Shown here piece by piece: positions 49,271 through 56,278 of a DNA stretch of 64,000 bases. Source of the stretch: a virus; IMG/VR virus record IMGVR_UViG_3300037189_025222, positions 1 to 64,000 of that record, one strand, 5' to 3'. The stretch's first letter is position 1. Each line of letters begins with the position of its first letter. Under the pieces are notes generated by a model that was not told the DNA's origin, searched no databases, and saw only the letters and a program-made list of their open reading frames with translations. The position numbers were made by a program, and so were the translations under genes.

Positions 49271-49538
49271 GAAAAAACCCAAAAAGAAGAAGGTAAAAGT
49301 TTGGACTCCCGAGGAGCAGATGGCTGATCTGAGGGAAAGGTATGGTCACGATTCTAACTGGGTGGAATTAAACCTGCCGTTGACACATCACGAAGTCACA
49401 AGTTACTTCGGCCCAGAGTGTAAAGAATACGAACCTACTTGTGGCTGTTGCCGAGCTTGGGTTGAATGGCATACCAAAAGTCAAAAGGTAACTGTTACAC
49501 TAGAGAGACATCAAATTATCAAAGCACTTTTGGAGTAA
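49263..49538 (+). CDS. Hypothetical protein with Cys cluster, 91 aa
   Basis: Lys-rich start (MSKKKPKKKKVKVWTPEEQ), then CKEYEPTCGCCRAWVEWH, four Cys that may bind zinc. Overlaps the preceding gene by 8 nt; the following gene starts 7 nt later. Function unknown. Confidence 0.65.
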   Translation: MSKKKPKKKKVKVWTPEEQMADLRERYGHDSNWVELNLPLTHHEVTSYFGPECKEYEPTCGCCRAWVEWHTKSQKVTVTLERHQIIKALLE

Positions 49539-49545
49539 GGCAATA

Positions 49546-50016
49546 ATGGCTAAGAAGAAGTCTAAAAAGAAGATTGCTAGAGATCCAAATTATTGCATTG
49601 TCTGTGGTTCATCAGAAGGTGATGATGATGTTCCCGGTACAAAAGTCGAGGTTAGGAAAGGACTTAATTTCGGAGATAATGAACCTGTTTACATCTGTAA
49701 ACCTTGTGACGGATTCTTTCAGCCAGTATCAGACTACACTAACAAGCAGATTGTTGAACTCTATAAAAATGAACCCGTTTTAAGACTTTATACAAGGGCA
49801 ATGCGTTTGGCATCTCTTTCTTCTATGCGTGCTCCTGAGTGTATTCTTACAAATGAGGTTATGCAAAGCGTCAGAAGTCTTGTCCATCATATGAATGCTT
49901 ATGAAGATATTAAAAGAGCTCTATTTGAAACCAATGTGCCAATTTTTTCTGACACGCAGTTGGTAGATTTAATTGTTGCAGCAGAACTTGCTTTGGGTAA
50001 AAAGAAAAGAACATGA
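49546..50016 (+). CDS. Zinc-ribbon protein, 156 aa
   Basis: MAKKKSKKK start, then NYCIVCGSSEGDD and VYICKPCDGFF, two C-x2-C pairs (residues ~17-20 and ~52-55) forming an apparently complete ribbon, followed by a ~100-residue helical domain. Ribbon proteins of this type often bind nucleic acid; no more specific call. Confidence 0.7.
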   Translation: MAKKKSKKKIARDPNYCIVCGSSEGDDDVPGTKVEVRKGLNFGDNEPVYICKPCDGFFQPVSDYTNKQIVELYKNEPVLRLYTRAMRLASLSSMRAPECILTNEVMQSVRSLVHHMNAYEDIKRALFETNVPIFSDTQLVDLIVAAELALGKKKRT

Positions 50017-50025
50017 GGATTCTTC

Positions 50026-50349
50026 ATGGTATTTCTGGGGGCCGAGTACGATATTGTGTATATGGATGATAGCAAGGTATATTTGATTGACTTGAATTTG
50101 GGCGCCAAATCAATAACAAATGATGCCGAGCGGGTTTATGAGGAGATTCAAAAGAAATTCCCCGGCAAAAGACTCATATACAGAGATAGCATGGGGCAAT
50201 GGGATGAAATTGTTTTATTAGAGCAGTATTTATATGACCAATCCACGTCACCAGAGCATTGGCTATGTCATCAATCTATAGACTTCAAACCTTATAAGGG
50301 AGAAATCCCAGACGTATCAGGAAGAGTTAAAAACCATGAAGAATCCTGA
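50026..50349 (+). CDS. Hypothetical protein, 107 aa
   Basis: Beta-rich first 40 residues (YDIVYMDDSKVYLIDLNLGAK), then helical, with QWDEIVLLEQYLYDQ. GAGGAT upstream. Overlaps the next gene by 14 nt. Function unknown. Confidence 0.65.
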   Translation: MVFLGAEYDIVYMDDSKVYLIDLNLGAKSITNDAERVYEEIQKKFPGKRLIYRDSMGQWDEIVLLEQYLYDQSTSPEHWLCHQSIDFKPYKGEIPDVSGRVKNHEES

Positions 50350-50761
50350 AGACTATGTATTTCTTAAAATTAGTGAGGAATATGGATTTCAAAGTTGGTA
50401 TGCTTTTCTTACCAATGAGGAGTTTGAAGAAGCAAAAAGGCGCTGGCAGACAATAAAAGGTTTGAATTGTCTGGTTCCAGTGCAATTTATTTTCCCCCAA
50501 GCCAAAATGTATGACAGAGGGGTAGAACGCTGGAATCTACGTTTTACGGACGAGAGATTTCAGCCTGAAGATTATGAATTCGAAAACATTTGGGGCCAAA
50601 TAGCAATAGTTTGTGCCCATGTCCACCAGTCAGATGACAGCTACCTTGATTGTGTGGAATATGAAATTCCTGAATCTGATTATTTCGAAATGGACGGAAA
50701 AATATATTCCGATAGTGATATTACGACGATTAGAGATGGCATTTTAAAAAATCTAGAATAA
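50336..50761 (+). CDS. Hypothetical protein, 141 aa
   Basis: Acidic, aromatic-rich soluble protein (EYGFQSWYAFLTNEEFEEAKRR). No motif recognised. The promoter-like GCTATAAT before tRNA-Glu lies just past its stop. Confidence 0.65.
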   Translation: MKNPEDYVFLKISEEYGFQSWYAFLTNEEFEEAKRRWQTIKGLNCLVPVQFIFPQAKMYDRGVERWNLRFTDERFQPEDYEFENIWGQIAIVCAHVHQSDDSYLDCVEYEIPESDYFEMDGKIYSDSDITTIRDGILKNLE

Positions 50762-50779
50762 TGCTATAATGATTTGTAT

Positions 50780-50851
50780 GCCCCGTTAGTCTAGAAGTTA
50801 GGACGCGGCCCTTTCAAGGCCGAGACGCCGGAGCGTTACCGGCACGGGGTA
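50780..50851 (+). tRNA. tRNA-Glu(TTC)
   Basis: Acceptor GCCCCGT/ACGGGGT, anticodon stem CGGCC/GGCCG with loop CTTTCAA (anticodon TTC, reads GAA). T stem GCCGG/CCGGC carries an unusual loop AGCGTTA lacking the TTC start. TATAAT lies ~15 bp upstream. Confidence 0.85.
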
Positions 50852-50899
50852 TTTTGAGTATTTAGAACATTTTTTTCATGGCTTAAATTGGGGTTCAAT

Positions 50900-51061
50900 T
50901 TGGAATTAGATTATGAATTCATTGTCAAATTCCTGATGAATGTGAAAGAGAATCGTAGAGTATTCCCGTTGAATAAGGCATTTGAAGAAACAGCGAAAGT
51001 TTTTAAAATGACTCCTGAAGAGGCGGAGAGAAAATACGTTGAATTGAAAGATTTGCTTTAG
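50900..51061 (+). CDS. Small helical protein between tRNAs, 53 aa
   Basis: TTG start: MELDYEFIVKFLMNVKENRR... TPEEAERKYVELKDLL, a charged helix-turn-helix-like pair of helices, with TTGGGGT upstream. An internal ATG (codon 13) is an alternative start. It exactly fills the gap between tRNA-Glu and tRNA-Gln. Function unknown. Confidence 0.55.
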   Translation: MELDYEFIVKFLMNVKENRRVFPLNKAFEETAKVFKMTPEEAERKYVELKDLL

Positions 51062-51066
51062 GTCAC

Positions 51067-51137
51067 TCCGGGATGGTGAAACGGTATCACAAAGGATTTT
51101 GGTTCCTTTTTTCTACGTTCGAATCGTAGTCCCGGAA
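51067..51137 (+). tRNA. tRNA-Gln(TTG)
   Basis: Acceptor TCCGGGA/TCCCGGA, anticodon stem AAGGA/TCCTT with loop TTTTGGT (anticodon TTG, reads CAA), T arm CTACG-TTCGAAT-CGTAG. Confidence 0.9.
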
Positions 51138-51163
51138 TTTAAAATTAGAATTATGCTTATTAA

Positions 51164-51173
51164 TTGTACCCTA
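51164..51173 (+). promoter_or_regulatory. TTGTACCCTA element
   Basis: Exact copy, 33 nt before the GTG start at 51207; AATTTAAAATTA lies ~15-26 bp upstream. Confidence 0.75.
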
Positions 51174-51206
51174 GAGCTATGTGCTAAAAGCTAAGGAGAA
51201 ACTATT

Positions 51207-51782
51207 GTGGACGACGACGTAATTGTGAAATTCAATGTTGAACCAATTGGAAATAATGATCACTACAACGAAATCCGAGCCCACATATTCCTTTCTGATG
51301 AAGATTGCATAAGGACTAAAATTGGATTTGCCGAACTTGTGCAGTTTAATTTTTCAAACGCACTCAACGAAAATCATGGATGGATCAGTCTGATTGACGA
51401 GGTGGATGATGATATTTTAGCCCTATTCGAACCGCTAGTAGCCACGCAAAAAGAATTTACAGATGAATTTATAGACATTCTTGTTGATGAACTAGAGGAC
51501 CCAAAGTCTGTAATTGCAATCCAAAGACTCTTCATCAAGAAAGAATACAGAGGGAGAAGGCTTCTCAAACACATACTGAGGGCGATCAGAAAGTTCAACT
51601 ATTGCCCAATAGCCTTGTCTCCCGTGCCTTTGCAACACGCCACAGGAGATTCAAATAAGAAACTGATGGGTTGTGAAGGAAAAAAGAAAGAAACCAAAAG
51701 AGATTTCAAGAAACTTATTAATTATTATGAGAAAAATGGATTTAAGAGAGTAGGAAAATCCAAAACTTGGGTTTTGATATGA
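51207..51782 (+). CDS. GNAT-like acetyltransferase, 191 aa
   Basis: Motif A-like segment VIAIQRLFIKKEYRGRRLLKHILRAIRKF (residues ~108-136), where R-G-R-R takes the place of the usual acetyl-CoA loop Q/RxxGxG/A, and a final INYYEKNGFKRVG, a classical GNAT ending. The degenerate loop leaves activity open. GTG start behind AAGGAGA. Substrate unknown. Confidence 0.65.
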   Translation: MDDDVIVKFNVEPIGNNDHYNEIRAHIFLSDEDCIRTKIGFAELVQFNFSNALNENHGWISLIDEVDDDILALFEPLVATQKEFTDEFIDILVDELEDPKSVIAIQRLFIKKEYRGRRLLKHILRAIRKFNYCPIALSPVPLQHATGDSNKKLMGCEGKKKETKRDFKKLINYYEKNGFKRVGKSKTWVLI

Positions 51783-51820
51783 TAGAGAATATGCGTTTTT
51801 AAAATCAGGAGTTCTAAATT

Positions 51821-52009
51821 GTGAAGTATAAATTGAAGGGTTTTTGTGAAACTTGCTCCCAGAACACATGGGTCAGAAGCGACAGTATGCAGGGAGTAGT
51901 CTGTAAGAATTGTGACGAGCCAGTTCTAAAGTTCAAAAACCAAAAGACCGAATATCAGGTAGAAACTTATTCTCAGGAACTTTATCCAAAAAGACGTAGG
52001 GCCGTATAA
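51821..52009 (+). CDS. Zinc-ribbon protein, 62 aa
   Basis: GTG start with CAGGAG upstream. GFCETCSQNTWVRSD and GVVCKNCDEPV give two C-x2-C pairs, a complete treble ribbon. Basic C-terminus (PKRRRAV). Possibly a small transcription- or RNA-associated protein. Stop overlaps the next ATG (TAATG). Confidence 0.7.
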   Translation: MKYKLKGFCETCSQNTWVRSDSMQGVVCKNCDEPVLKFKNQKTEYQVETYSQELYPKRRRAV

Positions 52010-52080
52010 TGACTTATGTTTTTTGGATAATTGCTTTTTTATGTATGGGACTTATTTGGTACATTAAAAGTAATGAGTAA
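52009..52080 (+). CDS. Possible 23-aa membrane peptide
   Basis: MTYVFWIIAFLCMGLIWYIK followed by SNE: one membrane helix. Start overlaps the preceding stop by one base. Very short but in the coupled position typical here. Confidence 0.4.
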   Translation: MTYVFWIIAFLCMGLIWYIKSNE

Positions 52081-52119
52081 ATGATTTGAACAGTTCTTGA
52101 TACAAGGAGGTATCAAGCC

Positions 52120-52350
52120 ATGAAAACCAATAAAGGCAAAGGAGTTGCTTCTGTGGTTGGATTTGTGACTGCGTTGTTGACGTTTTTTGCAGTTGTGCTT
52201 CAGGGAGTTCAGCAATATCAAAAAGAACATCCTGTGGTAGAACAAAAGCAAGTTCAGAGTATTCAACAACCTTATTACTGGTATGATCAAAGAACAAACC
52301 AGTGGTTCTGCTGTGCTAATAATCAGGTTTATGTTTGGAGACAAAGATGA
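52120..52350 (+). CDS. Small membrane protein, 76 aa
   Basis: Basic start, membrane segment VASVVGFVTALLTFFAVVL (residues ~9-27), then a Gln-rich helix and YYWYDQRTNQWFCCANNQVYVW. Very strong AAGGAGGT. Two adjacent Cys are present as in the secreted protein at 58584. Function unknown. Confidence 0.7.
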   Translation: MKTNKGKGVASVVGFVTALLTFFAVVLQGVQQYQKEHPVVEQKQVQSIQQPYYWYDQRTNQWFCCANNQVYVWRQR

Positions 52351-52952
52351 TTTCAACGGATGAATTTGAAAAAGCTGTAGCAGGAAAGTTCTCCCAGATT
52401 TGTGAAAGTGGGTTCAAGGACTTTGAACCTGTATACGACAAGGTTTGTGAAAGTTTCGGCACTAGCCTTATTGGGCTTGGAGCTGATCCAACCACTTATC
52501 AATTTGTTGTGAATGATAACAATATCAGCTATTACGCAGAGATTTTCATTACTGAAGTAGCTCACAACTTATTGAACATCTTTAGAAAGTTTCACGAGAA
52601 TCAGCACAATGAAATTGTTTGTGAAACAGATCTAGAAATCTTTTTGCTTGGTATGGTTCTGGGCAACACTATTGATAAAGAAGGTCAGGTCGGAGCAGGA
52701 CTTCCCAGAATTATGAGGAGCAATGAGATTTTTAATACTGGTTTAGAATACATCAGCAGAGAACAAGTTCAAAGTTTGATTAGACATAAGGCTCAAGGAA
52801 CTCTCACTAAAGAAAATATCCTTGAGATTTGGAATGAAACATTTCAAATTATGTTTGATGGTCTTTTGAGTAGATGTTCTGCCAAAGGTGAGCTAGAATG
52901 TGCTTTTGATGACGAGAAAAATAAGTTTGTTCACTGGATTGACCCAAAATAA
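52347..52952 (+). CDS. Hypothetical helical protein, 201 aa
   Basis: Start at ATG 52347 (ATGA overlap, GGAG upstream). Mostly helical and acidic; HNLLNIFRKFHENQHNEIVCETDLEIFLLGMVLGNTID is the most structured part. No recognised family. Confidence 0.7.
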   Translation: MISTDEFEKAVAGKFSQICESGFKDFEPVYDKVCESFGTSLIGLGADPTTYQFVVNDNNISYYAEIFITEVAHNLLNIFRKFHENQHNEIVCETDLEIFLLGMVLGNTIDKEGQVGAGLPRIMRSNEIFNTGLEYISREQVQSLIRHKAQGTLTKENILEIWNETFQIMFDGLLSRCSAKGELECAFDDEKNKFVHWIDPK

Positions 52953-52962
52953 TTGTACCCTA
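52953..52962 (+). promoter_or_regulatory. TTGTACCCTA element
   Basis: Exact copy, 22 nt before the start at 52985, immediately after the preceding stop codon. Confidence 0.75.
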
Positions 52963-52984
52963 ATCGTTTAAGGAGAATCGAAAA

Positions 52985-53281
52985 ATGAACATTCCTGCTC
53001 AGTCTCTTATTCATTATGTTCGTGAAAAGAATGGCACCCCCCGTGGTGTTCTGGTTGCTGTGAAGATGGATTCATCGGAATTTGGGGCGTTGGGTCAGGG
53101 GCGTTTTATTGGTTGGTCTTATTGCCGTAAGACTGACCGCTTTACCAAGGAAAGAGCAATTGATATTGCTGTTGGACGGGCTATGGCTGGTACGTCTCTT
53201 GATGATGGTCAAATGCCCCATCAGTTAAGCCGACACTTGCCCGTTTTTATTGAACGGTGCAGGAAGTATTATAAAGTTTGA
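52985..53281 (+). CDS. Conserved phage/plasmid protein (GTPRGVLVAVK family), 98 aa
   Basis: IHYVREKNGTPRGVLVAVK, IGWSYCRKTDRFTKERAIDIAVGRAM and LPVFIERCRKYYKV match a family seen in phages and plasmids (R-K-x-D-x-F-x-K-x-x-A-x-x-IA-x-GRA), function unknown. AAGGAG before the start. Confidence 0.75.
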   Translation: MNIPAQSLIHYVREKNGTPRGVLVAVKMDSSEFGALGQGRFIGWSYCRKTDRFTKERAIDIAVGRAMAGTSLDDGQMPHQLSRHLPVFIERCRKYYKV

Positions 53282-53346
53282 TTTAGCAGACGGTAGCCCA
53301 GATAAGAACCGATATATCGGACGTTAACCCAGATAAGGACTCATAT

Positions 53347-53685
53347 ATGAAGGTTAAAGTTTACTTTAATTTGAGGAAGAAGTGCTTCAGTGTTCAGCAT
53401 AAAGGTCTGGTAGTTGCTCATACTGATAAAATTGGCCTTAGAGATGTTGTTTTTCGTGTTAGTGAGGCAGGAAGACAGCGTGTTTTGAGGGAAAAGCGTA
53501 AGAATGTTCATGCTTATGTGATCGGCTTTATTGACAAATTTAAACCCCTCAAGGGCTCTGAAATCACCTATAATCCCTATAAATGGGCTAATTTTGTTAA
53601 AAAGAGAGGAAAAAAGCCTGTATTTGAGGCTCGTTTTGCACAATTGACATGTGAAAACGAAAAAGGTAAGATCATCGCTCTATAA
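53347..53685 (+). CDS. Conserved phage protein (MKVKVYFNLRKKCFSVQ family), 112 aa
   Basis: The opening VYFNLRKKCFSVQHKGLVVAH and the later RVSEAGRQRVLREKRKNVHAYVIG belong to a very widespread phage family of unknown function. Basic, beta-rich N-terminus and a possible RNA- or DNA-binding helix. AAGGAC upstream. Confidence 0.8.
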   Translation: MKVKVYFNLRKKCFSVQHKGLVVAHTDKIGLRDVVFRVSEAGRQRVLREKRKNVHAYVIGFIDKFKPLKGSEITYNPYKWANFVKKRGKKPVFEARFAQLTCENEKGKIIAL

Positions 53686-53688
53686 TAG

Positions 53689-53698
53689 TTGTACCCTA
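53689..53698 (+). promoter_or_regulatory. TTGTACCCTA element
   Basis: Exact copy, 19 nt before the start at 53718; TATAAT (53681-53686) sits 2 bp upstream, overlapping the expected transcription start. Confidence 0.75.
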
Positions 53699-53717
53699 GC
53701 CATTTGAAAGGAATCTT

Positions 53718-53882
53718 ATGGGGCCACAAATCGGTGCTATCGTTCTGACTGATCCTGCTAACCACTCGCATATCAATAGCGATGCGTTTGTTGCTATGGT
53801 TAAAGAGCAAAAATACTTAGTTGGCTCTGTTCAAACGAACGATCAGGGTGTGAAATACATCCCGATTCATAAGGCTGGCTAA
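53718..53882 (+). CDS. Hypothetical protein, 54 aa
   Basis: MGPQIGAIVLTDPANHSHIN... then AFVAMVKEQKYLVGSVQT; a compact beta-alpha-beta-like small protein. AAAGGAA upstream. Ends 5 bp before tRNA-Arg. Confidence 0.65.
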   Translation: MGPQIGAIVLTDPANHSHINSDAFVAMVKEQKYLVGSVQTNDQGVKYIPIHKAG

Positions 53883-53887
53883 GGTGA

Positions 53888-53959
53888 GGCCCCATAGTTT
53901 AACGGATAAAATAAGGGATTTCTAATCCCTTGATAGTGGTTCGATTCCACTTGGGGCTA
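53888..53959 (+). tRNA. tRNA-Arg(TCT)
   Basis: Acceptor GGCCCCA/TGGGGCT (one G-U), anticodon stem AGGGA/TCCCT with loop TTTCTAA (anticodon TCT, reads AGA), T arm AGTGG-TTCGATT-CCACT. Confidence 0.9.
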
Positions 53960-53968
53960 GTATTTTAT

Positions 53969-53978
53969 TTGTACCCTA
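53969..53978 (+). promoter_or_regulatory. TTGTACCCTA element
   Basis: Exact copy right after tRNA-Arg, 33 nt before the start at 54012. Confidence 0.75.
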
Positions 53979-54011
53979 AGACTTCGGTTCGATAACTTTG
54001 GAGATTTTATA

Positions 54012-54362
54012 ATGGGTTACAGCGGCCTAGAAACGTGGGCGTACAGCGATAATGCTGCCGAGTTGCGGCAGATAATTGAAGAAGCCCGTGAGAAGAGAAA
54101 GCCATTAGATAAGGTTTTCTATGGCAAGGTTGTGAAGCAAAGAGACAATGAGTGGAATACTGAAGGTTGTGTGAATTTGGCTCTTTTGTTAGAAGACGGT
54201 TTTATAACTGTCAAAGATCTGGGTAAAAAAAATACTCAGGAAGTTTTGTATCGGCTGGGTGAGCTTCTAGAAAATCCTGATAATGATAAGTATCACGATA
54301 AGGCATATCTTAGAATGGTTCATTCTGTAACAAGTATGATCGCTAAAAAAGGAACCAAATGA
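54012..54362 (+). CDS. Hypothetical protein, 116 aa
   Basis: Acidic-helical (ETWAYSDNAAELRQIIEEAREK), then VNLALLLEDGFITVKDLGKKN and a helical end. Begins MGYSGLETWAYSDN, a pattern I associate loosely with phage hypothetical proteins. GGAGAT upstream. Stop overlaps the next ATG. Confidence 0.7.
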   Translation: MGYSGLETWAYSDNAAELRQIIEEAREKRKPLDKVFYGKVVKQRDNEWNTEGCVNLALLLEDGFITVKDLGKKNTQEVLYRLGELLENPDNDKYHDKAYLRMVHSVTSMIAKKGTK

Positions 54363-54526
54363 GTCTTTTTGAAAAACATCACGCTTCTATTCAGAAAAGC
54401 AATAACGAACCTATCAATCCTCCTTTAAACAAGAACCACATCTTAGCCAGAGGTGTTCCAACTAGAGGTATTCCGCCACTAAAGGAGCTGAAGCAATTAC
54501 TTAAAAATAGGAAGAGAATTCGGTAG
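54359..54526 (+). CDS. Small basic protein, 55 aa
   Basis: MSLFEKHHASIQKSNNEPIN...; Pro-rich middle and strongly basic C-terminus (LKELKQLLKNRKRIR). Coupled to the preceding gene by ATGA. Function unknown. Confidence 0.6.
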   Translation: MSLFEKHHASIQKSNNEPINPPLNKNHILARGVPTRGIPPLKELKQLLKNRKRIR

Positions 54527-54562
54527 CTAATTTAAAATTTGAATAATTGCATTGTATTTTAA

Positions 54563-54572
54563 TTGTACCCTA
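54563..54572 (+). promoter_or_regulatory. TTGTACCCTA element
   Basis: Exact copy, 33 nt before the start at 54606; TAATTTAAAATTT ~30 bp upstream. Confidence 0.75.
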
Positions 54573-54605
54573 GCGGTTTGTCGTCAATAACATTCCCTTC
54601 CTTTG

Positions 54606-54836
54606 ATGGGTAAACAAATGACCAAGACTAAGACCACTATGGCGGACGAGAACTGTGAGTTTCATGATGAAGTCGGTTTCTTTTGGCATCGGAACTACAA
54701 CAGCGTGGCTAACGTGACTCTTTTGGCCGATGGCACTCTGGTGTTTAGCGGCTCTAACTACAATCTGGAAATCCAGAACATCGGTACGGATCAGGAGAAG
54801 GTGGTTGTAAAGAATGCTGCTGATCTGGTTCTGTAA
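54606..54836 (+). CDS. Hypothetical protein, 76 aa
   Basis: Beta-rich small protein (VANVTLLADGTLVFSGSNYNLEIQNI). Start uncertain: ATG 54606 or 54618, neither with a good ribosome site. Followed by a long inverted repeat. Function unknown. Confidence 0.6.
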   Translation: MGKQMTKTKTTMADENCEFHDEVGFFWHRNYNSVANVTLLADGTLVFSGSNYNLEIQNIGTDQEKVVVKNAADLVL

Positions 54837-54842
54837 ACGTGT

Positions 54843-54899
54843 GCTAGGGGCGGCAAGGCTCTACGGCCAAAAGCTGCGAAACTGCTAGCCGCCCCTAGC
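54843..54899 (+). terminator. 12-bp inverted repeat, likely terminator
   Basis: GCTAGGGGCGGC (54843-54854) and GCCGCCCCTAGC (54888-54899), perfect stem with a 33-nt loop. No T-run directly after, so factor-independent termination is uncertain. Confidence 0.6.
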
Positions 54900-54936
54900 C
54901 GCTAATTCAAATTTTGAATAATAGCAATCAAAATAA

Positions 54937-54946
54937 TTGTACCCTA
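54937..54946 (+). promoter_or_regulatory. TTGTACCCTA element
   Basis: Exact copy, 56 nt before the start at 55003. Confidence 0.75.
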
Positions 54947-55002
54947 AACAGGTACGACGTTCTTCGATAAACTTGTTTTTCTAACCTTTCTAGGAGTTTC
55001 TC

Positions 55003-56151
55003 ATGGCTCGGACGAAGTCTGCCGAAGCGGTGTTGATTGAGGCTTGCTTGGCTGCTGGCACTGCTCACAACTACCGTATGTTTCAAAGGACGAACGAGTA
55101 TCAGCTTTATACTGACAACAATCCCGGCAAGGATATCAGCCAGCCGTTCTTCAATAGCGTGAAGAATCGTTGGGTTCGTAACCGTCCCGGCACTACTGTT
55201 ACCGCCGCCCCGGCTGTTGGTTCGGCTGTGGCTGTGGATGCTCCTTCTGTCCCGTCTCTCCCCCCTGCATTCGCTTTTGAGCCTGCGACTTGGACATACG
55301 ATGCGGAGGCCATTGATATGATTCCTACGTTGGATAAGCACTTCGTTATTACCGAAGAGAACAAGGCACTCGTTGACCTTGTTCAGAAGCGTAGCAAGGT
55401 TAGCAACGTCAACGTGCGGCTTGTCGGCCCCGCTGGCTGCGGCAAGACCAGCTTCGCTATGCAGTACGCAGCTAACCGTAAGCTGCCTGCGATGGTGATG
55501 GACTGTGCCAACGTGCGTGAGCCGCGAGACTGGTTCGGCTACCGTAAGTTCGGTGCCGATACCAAGGACATTGTGTGGCATGAAAGTATGTTCATCAAGA
55601 TGATCGAAACGGCTGGAAGCGTTGTTGTGCTGGACGAGTTGAATCGTGTCAGTCCGATGGTTGTGAATACGCTGATCCCGCTGCTCGACCATCGTCGGTC
55701 AACGTATCTGGAAGAGGCTGGGCGCCGGATCACGGTGGCAGAGGGCGTTACCTTCTGGGCTGCGTTGAATGAAGGCAACCAATTCACCGGAACTATCGCT
55801 CTGGACGAGGCTCTTAGCGACCGCTTCGGCCTTGTCGTGGAGTGCAAGTTTCTTGAGTCCAAGACCGAAAGCCATGTTCTTCGCCAGAAGACCGGCCTCG
55901 ACCTTGATAGCTGCAAGAAGTTGGTAGACGTTGCCAACCAAGTGCGGGCTAAGTCGCAGTCGGACAGCGTGGATGCCTTTAGCAAGCCTATCAGCACCCG
56001 TATGCTGGAAGAGGCTGCGATGGCAATGAGCATCGGTGGTACTAAGACCATGCACTACACGCTGCTGAACCACTTCAGTGCGGACGGTGGTGTGACTAGC
56101 CAGCGAGACGGCCTGCGGAAGCTGCTGGTTGGCAAGTTCGGGGAGATTTGA
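55003..56151 (+). CDS. MoxR/CbbQ-like AAA+ ATPase, 382 aa
   Basis: N-terminal ~100 residues are unlike the ATPase core (Ala/Pro-rich TVTAAPAVGSAVAVDAPSVP linker). The core has Walker A GPAGCGKT (142-149), Walker B VVVLDELN (207-214), sensor FWAALNEGNQF and ALSDRFGLVVEC. The pattern is closer to CbbQ/CobS-type MoxR ATPases than to the one at 47880. The CobT-like VWA partner is the next gene. CTAGGAG before the start. GC-richer codons than the left half. Confidence 0.9.
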   Translation: MARTKSAEAVLIEACLAAGTAHNYRMFQRTNEYQLYTDNNPGKDISQPFFNSVKNRWVRNRPGTTVTAAPAVGSAVAVDAPSVPSLPPAFAFEPATWTYDAEAIDMIPTLDKHFVITEENKALVDLVQKRSKVSNVNVRLVGPAGCGKTSFAMQYAANRKLPAMVMDCANVREPRDWFGYRKFGADTKDIVWHESMFIKMIETAGSVVVLDELNRVSPMVVNTLIPLLDHRRSTYLEEAGRRITVAEGVTFWAALNEGNQFTGTIALDEALSDRFGLVVECKFLESKTESHVLRQKTGLDLDSCKKLVDVANQVRAKSQSDSVDAFSKPISTRMLEEAAMAMSIGGTKTMHYTLLNHFSADGGVTSQRDGLRKLLVGKFGEI

Positions 56152-56157
56152 TCGACG

Positions 56158-56195
56158 CTGCCTGCCGGGGGAGACTAATAACCCCCGGCAGGCAG
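56158..56195 (+). terminator. Terminator-like hairpin
   Basis: CTGCCTGCCGGGGG (56158-56171) and CCCCCGGCAGGCAG (56182-56195), perfect 14-bp stem, loop AGACTAATAA; followed by CTAATTTTAAA. Confidence 0.8.
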
Positions 56196-56226
56196 GCTAA
56201 TTTTAAATAATTGTCCTCTAATTTTA

Positions 56227-56236
56227 TTGTACCCTA
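56227..56236 (+). promoter_or_regulatory. TTGTACCCTA element
   Basis: Exact copy, 42 nt before the start at 56279. Confidence 0.75.
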
Positions 56237-56278
56237 ACAAACTACAGTTCAACGGCACTCACTCTCAGGAGACGAACG